From: Paramicrobacterium fandaimingii | GTDB lineage: Bacteria > Actinomycetota > Actinomycetes > Actinomycetales > Microbacteriaceae | DNA length: 64,000 nt | Direction: 5' to 3' | NCBI RefSeq assembly: GCF_011751745.2 | Contig: NZ_CP061170.1 | Location: 124,001 to 188,000 of the forward strand | In this document: positions 53,057 through 64,000 of the stretch, piece by piece | How positions within the stretch are numbered: the first letter of the stretch is position 1 | How the letters are laid out: the number at the start of each line of letters is the position of its first letter | The notes under the pieces: model-generated | Told to the model about the DNA's origin: nothing | The model's input: only the letters and a program-made list of their open reading frames with translations | The model's database searches: none | Program-made: the position numbers and the translations under genes

Positions 53057-53944
53057 TCAGCCGCCGAGTCCGAGCAGGCGAACGGCGTTGCCCTTGAGAA
53101 TGTCGGGCATCACCTCGGGCTTGAGTGCCGTCTTCTCGATGTCCCGCAGCCAACGATCGGGCGTGAGGAGGGGGAAGTCTGAGCCGAAGAGCACGCGACG
53201 TTTGATGATCGAGCTGGCATAGCGCACAAGCTCCGCTGGGAAATACTTCGGGCTCCAGCCCGACAGGTCGATCCAGGTGTTGTGCTTATGCGTCGCAACA
53301 GACAGCGCTTCGTCCTGCCAGGGCACGGACGGGTGGGCCATGATGATCTGCAGATCGGGGAAGTCTGCAGCCACACCGTCGAGCAGCATCGGGTTCGACA
53401 GGCCGAGACGGAAACCGTACCCGCCTCGCATGCCCGCGCCGATTCCCGTCTGTCCGGTGTGGAAGAGCGCGGGAACCCCGGCATCCTGGATCGCTTCGTA
53501 GAGGGGGTAATGCTGCTCGTCACTCGGGTCGAACCCCTGCACGGTCGGGTGGAACTTGAACCCGCGCACACCGTTCTCGTCGATGAGGCGTCTGGCGCGT
53601 TCGATTGCGGCCGTGCCCGTGCGCGGGTCGACCGATCCGAACGGGATGAGCACGTCGTTGTTGCGTGCGGCGCCCTCGGCGATCTCTGCGCTTGAGATCG
53701 CAGAGTGGCCGAGCTGCGTTTCGGCATCGACGGTGAAGACGACGGCGGCCATCTTGCGCCCGCGGTAGTAGCTCGCGATGGAATCAAGGTCGGGCCGCGG
53801 CGCGTTCGTCGAAAAGTAGTGACTGGCTGCCTCGGCAAGGTCGTCTGGAAGCGACGAGTGGCCGTGAGCATCGACCTCGATATGCACGTGCATATCGATG
53901 GCATCGATCGTGTCAACGTCGATTGCTGATTCGTAGCGGATCAT
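53057..53944 (-). CDS. amidohydrolase, candidate aryl-beta-ketoacyl-CoA hydrolase
   Basis: A 295-residue amidohydrolase-2 TIM-barrel: AIDMHVHIEVD (HxH), VRGFKFHPTVQGFDP, PALFHTGQTGIG, IIMAHPSVPW and VLFGSDFPLLTP give the metal ligands. In CoA-dependent hydroxycinnamate degradation (Rhodococcus CouO, Agrobacterium ferulate genes) a member of this family hydrolyses the beta-ketoacyl-CoA to the hydroxybenzoate and acetyl-CoA. The neighbours fit that role. An alternative is a decarboxylase or a pyrone hydrolase (LigI-like) for the ring-cleavage branch; the motifs do not decide. Confidence 0.8.
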   Translation of the reverse strand: MIRYESAIDVDTIDAIDMHVHIEVDAHGHSSLPDDLAEAASHYFSTNAPRPDLDSIASYYRGRKMAAVVFTVDAETQLGHSAISSAEIAEGAARNNDVLIPFGSVDPRTGTAAIERARRLIDENGVRGFKFHPTVQGFDPSDEQHYPLYEAIQDAGVPALFHTGQTGIGAGMRGGYGFRLGLSNPMLLDGVAADFPDLQIIMAHPSVPWQDEALSVATHKHNTWIDLSGWSPKYFPAELVRYASSIIKRRVLFGSDFPLLTPDRWLRDIEKTALKPEVMPDILKGNAVRLLGLGG

Positions 53945-53986
53945 GAGGCTCTCTTGTCGTTGAGGAGGTGCCCCGAGAGAACGCGG

Positions 53987-54937
53987 TTACGCGTCTGCCG
54001 TGGGGCGCTGGAGTTCGTCTGGCAGCGGAGGGAAGCTTTCGCCCACTGTCTGCAGGTCACCCACAGCGTCGGTGAAGTTCTCGTCGAGCGCTTCTGCCGA
54101 CCAGCCGCCATCGTTGTATGCCGTGGTCACCGCATTGGGATGAGACCAGAGCTGAATGCGGTCGCCGCCGATGCCGATGGCTTGGCCCGTGACATCCTGT
54201 GCGGCATCTGAGGCCAGATAGGTGATGAGTCCGGCGACGTCTTGCGACGTGCCGAATCCGAGGTCGTGTCTGAAGAACGCGGGCATTGCCTCGCCTTTGT
54301 CAGCAGCCTCTACCGCCGCGGCAAAGTACGGCACGGTAGAGGTCATCGCGGTGGCGGCGACGGGGATGACGGCGTTCGCGGTGATCCCCGCGCGCTTCAG
54401 CTCCATCGACCAGGTGCGCACCATGCCGACGATGCCGGCCTTGGCCGCACTGTAATTCGTCTGACCGAAGTTTCCGCGCTGTCCGGTAGGGGATCCGATG
54501 CAGATGATGCGCCCGGCGATCGTGTTGGCGCGCATGTAGGTTGCCGCCTCCCTCACGCACGTGAAGGTGCCGCGAAGATGCACTCCGATGACGGAATCGA
54601 AGTCATCATCTGTCATCTTCCACAGCACGGTGTCTCGCAGAACGCCGGCGTTGGTCACGAGGATATCGAGGCGCCCATACGTGTCAACGGCCGTTTGAAC
54701 GAGCAGCTTCGCTGTCTCGGTCGGGCCAACGGGGGCGACGACAGCAGTGGCGGTCCCTCCACCGGAGGTGATGGAGGCGACGGCGTCGGCCGCTGTCTGC
54801 TCGTCAACGTCGTTGACGACAACGGAGGCGCCCTGGCGGGCAAGCTCCTGGGCGTACGCCAGGCCAAGGCCTCGGCCCGAGCCGGTGACGATTGCGACTT
54901 TTCCCTCGAGGTGGCGACGTGCGGTGTCATCTGACAT
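53987..54937 (-). CDS. SDR-family beta-hydroxyacyl-CoA dehydrogenase
   Basis: A 316-residue short-chain dehydrogenase. The cofactor motif VAIVTGSGRGLGLAYAQELA and NDVDEQTAADA indicate NAD, and the active site is QTNYSAAKAGIVGM (Y-x3-K). The C-terminal extension matches the multifunctional-enzyme type 2/HSD17B4-like group. It should oxidise the beta-hydroxyacyl-CoA formed by the MaoC hydratase. AAAGGAG lies 6 bases before the ATG at 54937. It is the first gene of the minus-strand operon, under three overlapping palindromes. Confidence 0.88.
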   Translation of the reverse strand: MSDDTARRHLEGKVAIVTGSGRGLGLAYAQELARQGASVVVNDVDEQTAADAVASITSGGGTATAVVAPVGPTETAKLLVQTAVDTYGRLDILVTNAGVLRDTVLWKMTDDDFDSVIGVHLRGTFTCVREAATYMRANTIAGRIICIGSPTGQRGNFGQTNYSAAKAGIVGMVRTWSMELKRAGITANAVIPVAATAMTSTVPYFAAAVEAADKGEAMPAFFRHDLGFGTSQDVAGLITYLASDAAQDVTGQAIGIGGDRIQLWSHPNAVTTAYNDGGWSAEALDENFTDAVGDLQTVGESFPPLPDELQRPTADA

Positions 54938-54980
54938 GAAAGCTCCTTTGCGGCGGCCTGCACGGACAGGCATAGCATCC

Positions 54981-55026
54981 ATTGAAGTCAATTTCATTGA
55001 GAATGTCAATGATTGAAGAATCATTG
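54981..55026. promoter_or_regulatory. array of overlapping MarR operators (site A)
   Basis: Three palindromes overlap: ATTGA-AG-TCAAT (54981-54992), CATTGA-N5-TCAATG (54995-55011) and CAATGATT-GAAG-AATCATTG (55007-55026). They fill the space between the divergent SDR and MarR starts. Positions 54987-55016 match the element at 45199-45227. Confidence 0.8.
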
Positions 55027-55045
55027 TTTTGATAGGCTATGCATC

Positions 55046-55516
55046 ATGGCTAAGCCCGAACCCACAGCAGCCGCCGGTGTCGCTGAGTATCGAGGAGCGT
55101 CGGCGCTGACGGATGACCTCAGCTTTCTGCTGGCGCGAGCAAACGCACGGTCGATCGCCGCGGGCAATGCCGCGCTGTCCGAGCATGGCCTGCGCGCGCG
55201 CTCCTACTCAGTGCTCGCGCTTGCGGCGAGCGACAGCCGCCCCACGCAGCGTGAACTTGCCGAGTTTCTGTGGCTTGATCCCAGTCAGGTCGTCGCGCTC
55301 GTCGACGACCTGGAAAGCCGCGGCCTTGTGCGTCGTGAGCCAGACCCGAACGACAGGCGAGCAAAAGTCGTGCAGGCGACAAAGGAAGGTCGCGTTCGAT
55401 TCGCGGCGGCACAGGAATCAGCACGCTCGGCCGAGCTGGACCAGCACAGCAAGCTGACGGCAGCGCAGCGCGAGCAGCTCGGGGTGCTGCTGCGGGAGAT
55501 CGCCTTCTCGGGCTGA
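55046..55516 (+). CDS. MarR-family regulator (CouR-like by context)
   Basis: A 156-residue MarR protein. The HTH PTQRELAEFLWLDPSQVVAL and the wing EPDPNDRRAKVVQATKEG are clear. It is divergent from the SDR operon across a palindrome array. In hydroxycinnamate catabolism a MarR protein (CouR) is released by hydroxycinnamoyl-CoA; the same role is inferred here. The ATG at 55046 is used; the earlier start at 55013 falls inside the operators. Confidence 0.88.
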   Translation: MAKPEPTAAAGVAEYRGASALTDDLSFLLARANARSIAAGNAALSEHGLRARSYSVLALAASDSRPTQRELAEFLWLDPSQVVALVDDLESRGLVRREPDPNDRRAKVVQATKEGRVRFAAAQESARSAELDQHSKLTAAQREQLGVLLREIAFSG

Positions 55517-55567
55517 CAGACTGCGACAGCGATCGGGAACGCGGCTTCTCCCGCAGCGGCGCAGCGG

Positions 55568-57061
55568 TCAGTGGGCCATGGCGCTGAGTGCCTCGGGATC
55601 AATCGTCGCGATTGCGCGCGTGTCTTGGAACGCGCGGACGCCCTCGATGCCCTGCTCGCGCCCGAATCCGGACCGCTTCATTCCACCGAAGGGTGCTCGC
55701 AGATCGAGGCGGGTAGCGCCGTGGTCGTTGACCCAGACGTATCCGCAGATGAGCTGTGCACCCACCCGTTGAGCCGACTCCGGGGAGTCGGTCCAGACCG
55801 ATCCGCACAGGCCGCTCCACGTGTCATTTGCGAGGGCGATGGCCTCTGCTTCATCGTCGAAGGGGATGATCGGAATCACCGGCCCGAACTGCTCCTCCGT
55901 GACAACGCGCAACTGGGGATCCGGGTCGACGACGAGGGTCGGGCGCAGGAAGTTGCCTCCCTCGAGCTCTCCGCCGGGGAGTTCGCCGAATTCACGAACG
56001 TCGGCGCCAGCAGCCTTCGCCTCGTCGATGAGCTGCGCGACGAAGGTCTTCTGGGCTGCCTGGTGCAGTGGTCCCATTGTCGTGCCCTCATCGAGCCCGT
56101 AGCCGACAACGGTCTTCTCGAGCCGTGCGCTGAGGCCCGCAACCAGCTCGTCGAGTCGGGAACGGTGCACGAACACACGCTTTGCGTTCATGCAGATCTG
56201 TCCGGTTGAGTCGAAGATCCCCGCGAACAGCCGGTCGAGATGCGTGTCGTCGAGAACAACATCGTCGAGGAAGATCGCCGCGTCGTTGCCGCCGAGCTCG
56301 AGGGTCACGCGTGTGAGCGACGTCGATGCCATCTCCATGATGCGCTTGCCGCCGCCCACTGATCCCGTGAAGCACACCTTGTCGACATCGGTGATCAGGC
56401 CGCCCATGTTCTTGTCGGCCCCCGTAATCACATTCAGCACCCCGGCCGGGAGCCTCTCGGCGATCCTCTGCACGACGCGTGTTGTTGCGAGCGGAGCCGA
56501 CGGCGGTGGCTTGACGATCGCGGTGTTGCCGGCGAGAAGCGCGTGGGGGAGCGCTGCGCCGAGAATCGCAATTGGCCAGTTGAAGGGCACGATCACCGTG
56601 ACGACGCCGAGGGACTGATACGAGATCTTCGTCGAGACGGGAATTGCCCCGGGCACGACGGGCAGCGTGTGACCGGTTGAGACCTCGTCGGCGAGCGTCA
56701 GTGCAAGGTTCCAGCGCAGTTCGAACACGAGAGCATCGATCCATGCCTCGAGCCGAATCTTGCCGTTCTCCTGCGACAGGATCGCCGCGTCAGCGTCGCG
56801 ATCCTCCGCGATCGTCGCGATGGCATCGGCCATCGCCGCCGCACGCTCCTTGGGTGTCAAAGCCGACCACCCAGGGTATGCATCGCGTGCCGCAGCGACG
56901 GCATCGGCGACATCCGCGGTCGAGGCATCGGCCGCCTCGCCGACGATGCCCCCGGGCTTACCCGGGTCTTGTATCGAGAGCGTTCCGGGAGTCTGTCGTT
57001 CCTCGCCTCCGATGAACAACCCCGTGCGCACTTCTGCATTTGTGCTGAGTGTGTCGGACAT
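55568..57061 (-). CDS. NAD(P)-dependent aldehyde dehydrogenase
   Basis: A 497-residue ALDH. It has VIVPFNWPIAILGAALPHAL, VTLELGGNDAAI (catalytic Glu), TGQICMNAKRVFV (catalytic Cys) and the C-terminal APFGGMKRSGFGREQG. It lies directly after the extradiol dioxygenase gene in the same operon, so it may oxidise a ring-cleavage semialdehyde (for example 4-carboxy-2-hydroxymuconate semialdehyde to the dicarboxylate). Vanillin dehydrogenase is an alternative. The ATG at 57061 is used, with GAGAGGTGG about 10 bases upstream. Confidence 0.88.
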   Translation of the reverse strand: MSDTLSTNAEVRTGLFIGGEERQTPGTLSIQDPGKPGGIVGEAADASTADVADAVAAARDAYPGWSALTPKERAAAMADAIATIAEDRDADAAILSQENGKIRLEAWIDALVFELRWNLALTLADEVSTGHTLPVVPGAIPVSTKISYQSLGVVTVIVPFNWPIAILGAALPHALLAGNTAIVKPPPSAPLATTRVVQRIAERLPAGVLNVITGADKNMGGLITDVDKVCFTGSVGGGKRIMEMASTSLTRVTLELGGNDAAIFLDDVVLDDTHLDRLFAGIFDSTGQICMNAKRVFVHRSRLDELVAGLSARLEKTVVGYGLDEGTTMGPLHQAAQKTFVAQLIDEAKAAGADVREFGELPGGELEGGNFLRPTLVVDPDPQLRVVTEEQFGPVIPIIPFDDEAEAIALANDTWSGLCGSVWTDSPESAQRVGAQLICGYVWVNDHGATRLDLRAPFGGMKRSGFGREQGIEGVRAFQDTRAIATIDPEALSAMAH

Positions 57062-57157
57062 TCGACATACCACCTCTCTGTGTCTGCCGGGCCTGCGCGG
57101 CCAGGTCGGTCCACCTCCATCCAACCATCTATTCAGGTGAATAGATATGGTGGGTGA

Positions 57158-58117
57158 TCATTGTTCCGCCACCGGCGGTGTGCCATGCGTGTGGAATGTC
57201 GAAATCGTCTTCATACCCCATGCCTGGCCCTTCTTGCGTTCCGTTTCGCTCCATTCCACGACGGGCTGATCCGGGTCGAGCAGCAGTCGTGCTCCGGCAT
57301 TCGCAAACTCGATGCGATTGCCGCCCGGCTCGTAGACGTAGAGAAAGAATGTCTGGTTGATCGCATGCTTGTGCGGGCCCGACTCGATGTGGATGCCGTT
57401 TTCGAGAAAGATGTCGGCGGCCTTCAGGATGTCTTCTCGGGTGTCGGCGGCGAAGGCGATGTGGTGCAGACGGTTGCCGTGCTTCGTCCAGTCGTCTGAG
57501 TAGACGACGTCGTACGACTTCAGTGAGAAGTGAAACCACCACGCGGCGAACCCGCCAGAGTCGAGTCGGATGCGCTCCGACTCGCGCATCGCGAGCGCCG
57601 TCTTCAGAAACTCGCCATTTGCCTCGACATCTTTGCCCAGGTAGTTGATGTGGTCGAGGCGGCGCGCGTTCACCCCGCGACCGGGAAAGGCGGATGCCTG
57701 ATTTTTCAGTGCCGGTCGGTCGTCATCGCCCGCGACGTAGCGCTCAGACTCGTAGTAGATGCCCATCGAATGGCCGTCGGGGTCGTGAAACATGTATGTC
57801 GGGCCAGTACCGATCTCGCCGTCGACCCACCCGTCTCCGAGGCCGAGCTGCTCGATCTCTGCGACACGACGCGCGAGAGCGTCAGCTGACGTTGTCCGGA
57901 ATGTCGTGCGTCCAACGCCCGATGCCTTCGATGAGGTGAGCTTGATCGTGTAGAGCTCGTACTCGTCCCATGTGCGAAGGAACACGGAATCGCCGCGCTC
58001 CTCAATCACGCGCATCGCGAGCAGATCTCGAAAGAACCACAGACTCTTCTCGAAGCTGGGGGTGAGCAGCTCGACGCTGCCAATGTGAGCGACGTCGAAA
58101 GACGCGGATGCCGTCAT
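57158..58117 (-). CDS. type I (VOC) extradiol ring-cleavage dioxygenase
   Basis: A 319-residue two-domain vicinal-oxygen-chelate protein of the catechol 2,3-dioxygenase (XylE) type. The iron ligands are visible as His in RRLDHINYLGKDV (about residue 153), His in GNRLHHIAFAADT (about 214) and Glu in YEPGGNRIEFANAG (about 265), with the spacing of XylE. It should cleave a catecholic ring beside the hydroxyls. The substrate is presumably protocatechuate, gallate or a methoxylated relative because of the GalD/GalB/aldolase genes upstream. It lies between the tautomerase and aldehyde dehydrogenase genes. Confidence 0.87.
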   Translation of the reverse strand: MTASASFDVAHIGSVELLTPSFEKSLWFFRDLLAMRVIEERGDSVFLRTWDEYELYTIKLTSSKASGVGRTTFRTTSADALARRVAEIEQLGLGDGWVDGEIGTGPTYMFHDPDGHSMGIYYESERYVAGDDDRPALKNQASAFPGRGVNARRLDHINYLGKDVEANGEFLKTALAMRESERIRLDSGGFAAWWFHFSLKSYDVVYSDDWTKHGNRLHHIAFAADTREDILKAADIFLENGIHIESGPHKHAINQTFFLYVYEPGGNRIEFANAGARLLLDPDQPVVEWSETERKKGQAWGMKTISTFHTHGTPPVAEQ

Positions 58118-58157
58118 GGTGCTGTCCTCTCTGACAGAGATGTATGGCTGGGGTGAC

Positions 58158-59222
58158 TTATGGGTGGGGGCGCGGAAACACCGTGCCGTCGAAGATCTTG
58201 CGAGCGGTGCGCAGCGACATCGACCGGGCGTGCCACGTGCCGAGATCGTCTGTGTTGACGCTCACGCGGGCAGGAAATGTTCCGCTCGGGTGCTCGATGA
58301 GAATGGCGTCTGCATCGGAGTGCACAGCGAGGCTCTCGCCGACGGCCCCGGGAATGCTGACACCGGCCGCGACGGATGCTGCCATGAGCACGCCGATTGA
58401 GGTATGCACGCGCGTCGGGATGAACGCACGAGTGGCGATTGCCCCGCCGAGTCGCGGGGGCGAGAGAAGAACCACCTTCGGCACTGTCTGCCCTGACACG
58501 TCGCCGAGTCCCATCAGCGCACCGGCAAGCACCCTGATCCTTTCGACGGCAGCGGCCAAATCGCTGTGCGACTCGAGATCGGCAGGCGATTCGTCGCCGA
58601 CGATCCCCAACTCGTCGGCCGCAACGAGCGCCGTCGGCATTCCATTGTCGATCAGTGTTGCACGGTGCCCGCCGACCATATCGCTGACGTTGCCTGTCGG
58701 AAGCAGCGGTCGGCTCCCGCCCGTCATTTCGATCTCGATGGCGGCGGCGGAGCCGGGAACCCCGTCGATCGAGGCGTCCCCGTCGTACATGGGAAGCCCG
58801 TTCTGCACAGGGAAGACCGCTGTTGCCGTGTCTCCGGTGTTCATGAGTCGAATGCGTACGGCCGCTTCGGATGCTGATGGGGCGACCAAGCCGCGCTCGA
58901 CGGCGAAAGGCCCGACTCCGGCCAGCAGGTTGCCGCAGGTCTGTGTGGTGCCCACCTGCCGGGAGTCGACGGCGATCTGCAGAAACAGGTAATCGATGTC
59001 GATGCCCGGCTCGGTCGAGGGGGAGATGATCGCGACTTTGCTCGTGAGGGGGTGGGCGCCTCCGAGACCGTCGATCTGCGTGGGGTCTGGGCTGCCCATT
59101 ACTCGCAGCATGAGGTCGGCGCGCTCGTCAGCGTCGTCGGGCAGATCAGCGGCGAGAAAGTATGCGCCCTTAGACGTGCCGCCCCGCATGAGCATGCAGG
59201 GAATGCCGCTCGCGGGTCTCAT
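58158..59222 (-). CDS. galD: PrpF-family isomerase, 4-oxalomesaconate tautomerase (GalD-like)
   Basis: A 354-residue PrpF/GalD protein. The N-terminus (IPCMLMRGGTSKGAYFLAAD) and the C-terminus (MSLRTARKIFDGTVFP) match GalD, and the proline-racemase-like fold carries its Cys in TQTCGNLLAG. It would isomerise the keto and enol forms of 4-oxalomesaconate before hydration. It starts 3 bases after the aldolase gene ends and the order is aldolase, tautomerase, dioxygenase. Confidence 0.88.
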   Translation of the reverse strand: MRPASGIPCMLMRGGTSKGAYFLAADLPDDADERADLMLRVMGSPDPTQIDGLGGAHPLTSKVAIISPSTEPGIDIDYLFLQIAVDSRQVGTTQTCGNLLAGVGPFAVERGLVAPSASEAAVRIRLMNTGDTATAVFPVQNGLPMYDGDASIDGVPGSAAAIEIEMTGGSRPLLPTGNVSDMVGGHRATLIDNGMPTALVAADELGIVGDESPADLESHSDLAAAVERIRVLAGALMGLGDVSGQTVPKVVLLSPPRLGGAIATRAFIPTRVHTSIGVLMAASVAAGVSIPGAVGESLAVHSDADAILIEHPSGTFPARVSVNTDDLGTWHARSMSLRTARKIFDGTVFPRPHP

Positions 59223-59225
59223 CGT

Positions 59226-62299
<3,074 letters not shown>

Positions 62300-62321
62300 C
62301 GGTCGGCGCGAGTTCGCGAGT

Positions 62322-62984
62322 TCAGTCGAGGGAACGCAACGCGGCAATGACGCTCTTCAGGTGCGTCTCGACGGCGTTCCGCGCGGCATCCGGATCGCGC
62401 GCGACGATCGCGTCGATGATCGCCGCATGCTCGAGCACCGACACCTTTGCTCGGCGTGGGCGCCCAGACAACTTGAACTGATGGCGAACGCTCTGAGCGT
62501 GCAGCCGTTCGATGACGGCGGCGGCTGTGGCGTGTTCGCTAATCTCGCGAACGCGAAGATCAAGCAGCTGGTTCAGGCGCGAGTACTCGACCAGATCGCC
62601 CTCGGAGACGGCGGTGATCATTTCCTCCCGCAGCTGCGCAAACTCGTTCTGCTGCGTGTCGGTGATGCGTTCGGCCGCTTTCGCCGCGCACAGGCACTCG
62701 ACTCCGATGCGCACCTCGAGGATCTCGATGGCCTCCTCAAGTGAGACGGCTCGCACACGGGAGCCGCGGTTGGGGAGGCGCTCGACGAGTCCTTCATTGG
62801 CAAGGCGCAGGAGGGCTGTGCGAACTGCGGCGCGACTTGCAGAGAACGTGGCGCTCAGATCGGCCTCGATGAGCCGTTGGTTTGGTGCGTACTCGCCGCG
62901 GACGATCACACCACGAATCAGCTCCGTCACGCGCTGCTCGGCGCCGGAGATACCGTCGCGATTCTCGTTGACGACCGTCGACAT
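62322..62984 (-). CDS. GntR-family regulator (FadR/FCD subfamily)
   Basis: A 220-residue protein with an N-terminal GntR winged HTH (RLIEADLSATFSASRAAVRT; ALLRLANEGLVERLPNRGSR) and an FCD ligand-binding domain (YSRLNQLLDLRVREISEHAT, VLEHAAIIDAIVARDPDAAR) with its metal-binding histidines. FCD members often bind organic acids. It lies convergent to the second ligM-like gene and divergent from the dehydrogenase gene. GGAGTG precedes the ATG at 62984. Confidence 0.9.
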   Translation of the reverse strand: MSTVVNENRDGISGAEQRVTELIRGVIVRGEYAPNQRLIEADLSATFSASRAAVRTALLRLANEGLVERLPNRGSRVRAVSLEEAIEILEVRIGVECLCAAKAAERITDTQQNEFAQLREEMITAVSEGDLVEYSRLNQLLDLRVREISEHATAAAVIERLHAQSVRHQFKLSGRPRRAKVSVLEHAAIIDAIVARDPDAARNAVETHLKSVIAALRSLD

Positions 62985-63036
62985 GGATACACTCCTCCGC
63001 TGCAGCTAACGCAACCGATATAGAACCTACGCCATT

Positions 63037-63048
63037 ATTGTCTACAAC
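63037..63048. promoter_or_regulatory. candidate GntR operator, gntR/dehydrogenase intergenic region
   Basis: ATTGTCTACAAC contains the inverted repeat TTGT-CT-ACAA (63038-63047), the kind of site used by FadR-type GntR regulators. It lies between the divergent GntR and dehydrogenase starts. Confidence 0.55.
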
Positions 63049-63114
63049 GCAGACCGGAACTCGTGAGCTGCGTGGCGGGACCGATGACGACGTAAGTCGG
63101 GTGGGGAGGAAATC

Positions 63115-63897
63115 ATGCGCATTGCGGTGCTCGGGCTCGGAGAGGCGGGGAGTATCTACGCATCGGATCTTGCGGGCACCGGGGAGGTCGTGACCGCTGT
63201 CGATCCCAATGCGGGGGAGATTCCGAGGGGCGTCGTGCGCGCGGCGACCATAGCGGATGCCGTTGACGGAGCCGATCTCGTGCTGAGCCTCGTCGGAGCC
63301 GGGGCCGCCGAACACGTGCTCGACGACGCGCTGCCCGCGATGACGACCACGGCGATTTTTGCAGATCTGAATACCGCGGCGCCCGCTGCTGAGCGGGCGT
63401 GGGGTGTTCGGGCAGCCGCGAGCGGCGTCGGGTTTGCCGACGTCGGGGTTCTCGCGCCGGTACCGCGGAAACGGCTTGCGACGCCGCTCATCGTGAGTGG
63501 CGACAGGGGCGAGAGGCTCGTCGAGATGCTCACTCAGCTGGGCATTCCAGCCACGCTCGTCGGCGGGGAAGCCGGCGACGCAAGCTGCCTGCGGATGGTG
63601 CGCAGCGTGTTCATGAAGGGGCTCGCCGCACTGGTATTCGAGACCGCAGAAGCCGCAGAACACGTCGGTGCACGCGAGTGGGCTCTCGAGCAGGTTGCGG
63701 CGGAATTGGGAACAGGAGGAGAGGCCCTTGTGGAGCGCATGCTCACCGGAACAGCGAGGCATGCGGTGCGGCGTGAGGCCGAGATGCAGGATGTGCAGAA
63801 ACTTCTGGAAACCTATGGCGCCCGTCATCCGATGACTGACAGCACGATTGACTGGCTGCAGACCATTGCCAACAGGACACCGCACGAGAGTTCCTGA
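63115..63897 (+). CDS. NAD-binding beta-hydroxyacid dehydrogenase-like protein with DUF1932
   Basis: A 260-residue protein. The N-terminal Rossmann motif is IAVLGLGEAGSIYASDLAGT, as in 6-phosphogluconate/beta-hydroxyacid dehydrogenases, and the C-terminal helical part (SCLRMVRSVFMKGLAALVFE) matches DUF1932. It may oxidise or reduce a hydroxyacid that arises in the aromatic pathway. The substrate is unknown. GGGAGGAAATC precedes the ATG. Confidence 0.8.
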   Translation: MRIAVLGLGEAGSIYASDLAGTGEVVTAVDPNAGEIPRGVVRAATIADAVDGADLVLSLVGAGAAEHVLDDALPAMTTTAIFADLNTAAPAAERAWGVRAAASGVGFADVGVLAPVPRKRLATPLIVSGDRGERLVEMLTQLGIPATLVGGEAGDASCLRMVRSVFMKGLAALVFETAEAAEHVGAREWALEQVAAELGTGGEALVERMLTGTARHAVRREAEMQDVQKLLETYGARHPMTDSTIDWLQTIANRTPHESS

Positions 63898-63941
63898 GCG
63901 AATGTCACGATCGGGGAACATCCAAGGGATTCGCCCCAAAA

Positions 63942-63973
63942 TCGTTGACAATTTCGTTTCCTATCCGTAGCGT
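63942..63973 (+). promoter_or_regulatory. promoter with overlapping GntR-like site for a gene beyond the window
   Basis: TTGACA (63945-63950), 17 bases, then TAGCGT (63968-63973) forms a good sigma-70-type promoter reading to the right. The -35 overlaps TCGTTGACAAT (63942-63952), whose complement ATTGTCAACGA matches the GntR-side motif at 9 of 11 positions. Confidence 0.55.
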
Positions 63974-64000
63974 CCAATTCCAACGGTCACTGATGACCGT

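Overview
The window looks like chromosomal DNA of a high-GC actinobacterium, most probably Microbacteriaceae. The grounds are the strong G/C bias at third codon positions, the constantly recurring GGATGC/GCATCC hexamer, a fused PutA, a DtxR/IdeR-type iron box, an ECF42 sigma factor with its YCII partner, and an ectABCD operon. These family-level clues are inference; no rRNA, tRNA or CRISPR array was seen. Genes are dense on both strands, and several real starts are GTG or lie well inside the longest open frame.

Region 1 (1-15 kb) is housekeeping and accessory: the N-terminal part of a tricorn protease homologue, a nucleoside deaminase, a proline-iminopeptidase-like hydrolase, an alcohol dehydrogenase, a siderophore-interacting flavoprotein, a TetR/DHA2-efflux pair with a perfect operator, a MarR/hydrolase pair with two operators, and an iron-siderophore ABC transporter (ATPase, lipoprotein, fused double permease) directly behind an iron box. 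Then come a NUDIX hydrolase, a GrpB remnant and an orphan Phd/YefM antitoxin.

Region 2 (15-30 kb): PutA, followed by a roughly 1 kb stretch that ends in a second copy of the last 75 bases of putA; ECF42 plus YCII protein; a nucleotidyltransferase/HTH toxin-antitoxin-like pair; a GH1 beta-glucosidase with an MFS symporter; a divergent SnoaL-like/MarR pair; and another MFS exporter.

Region 3 (29.7-40.7 kb): ectABCD for ectoine and 5-hydroxyectoine, with a terminator-like stem between ectC and ectD; a Crp/Fnr (FLP-like) regulator divergent from a small HMA metallochaperone and a P1B ATPase with an unusual CPG motif; a long-form GAPDH; a spermidine-synthase-like protein; and an oxidoreductase/TetR pair with three operator repeats.

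Region 4 (40.7-64 kb) is the most interesting part: an almost unbroken aromatic-catabolism island. A minus-strand operon (DUF3237, metF, purU, ligM-like, padR) looks like a self-contained tetrahydrofolate-dependent O-demethylation module that would release the methyl carbon as formate. A divergent ABC importer and a PaaX-type regulator follow. An acyl-CoA ligase, MaoC hydratase, acyl-CoA dehydrogenase, SDR and amidohydrolase with a MarR regulator form a CoA-dependent side-chain-shortening module of the hydroxycinnamate (Cou-like) type. A second operon (GalB-like hydratase, RraA-type aldolase, GalD-like tautomerase, XylE-type extradiol dioxygenase, aldehyde dehydrogenase) would take the ring to pyruvate and oxaloacetate. 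A second ligM-like gene, a GntR regulator and a beta-hydroxyacid dehydrogenase complete the island. Shared palindromic operators tie its parts together: one 29-30 bp element occurs at both the metF/ABC and the SDR/MarR promoters, and an ATTGTCNACAA-like motif recurs at the GntR-side promoters. My reading is uptake of methoxylated phenylpropanoid or benzoate compounds, side-chain removal, demethylation, ring cleavage and entry into central metabolism. The individual families are recognised from motifs; the substrates are inferred.
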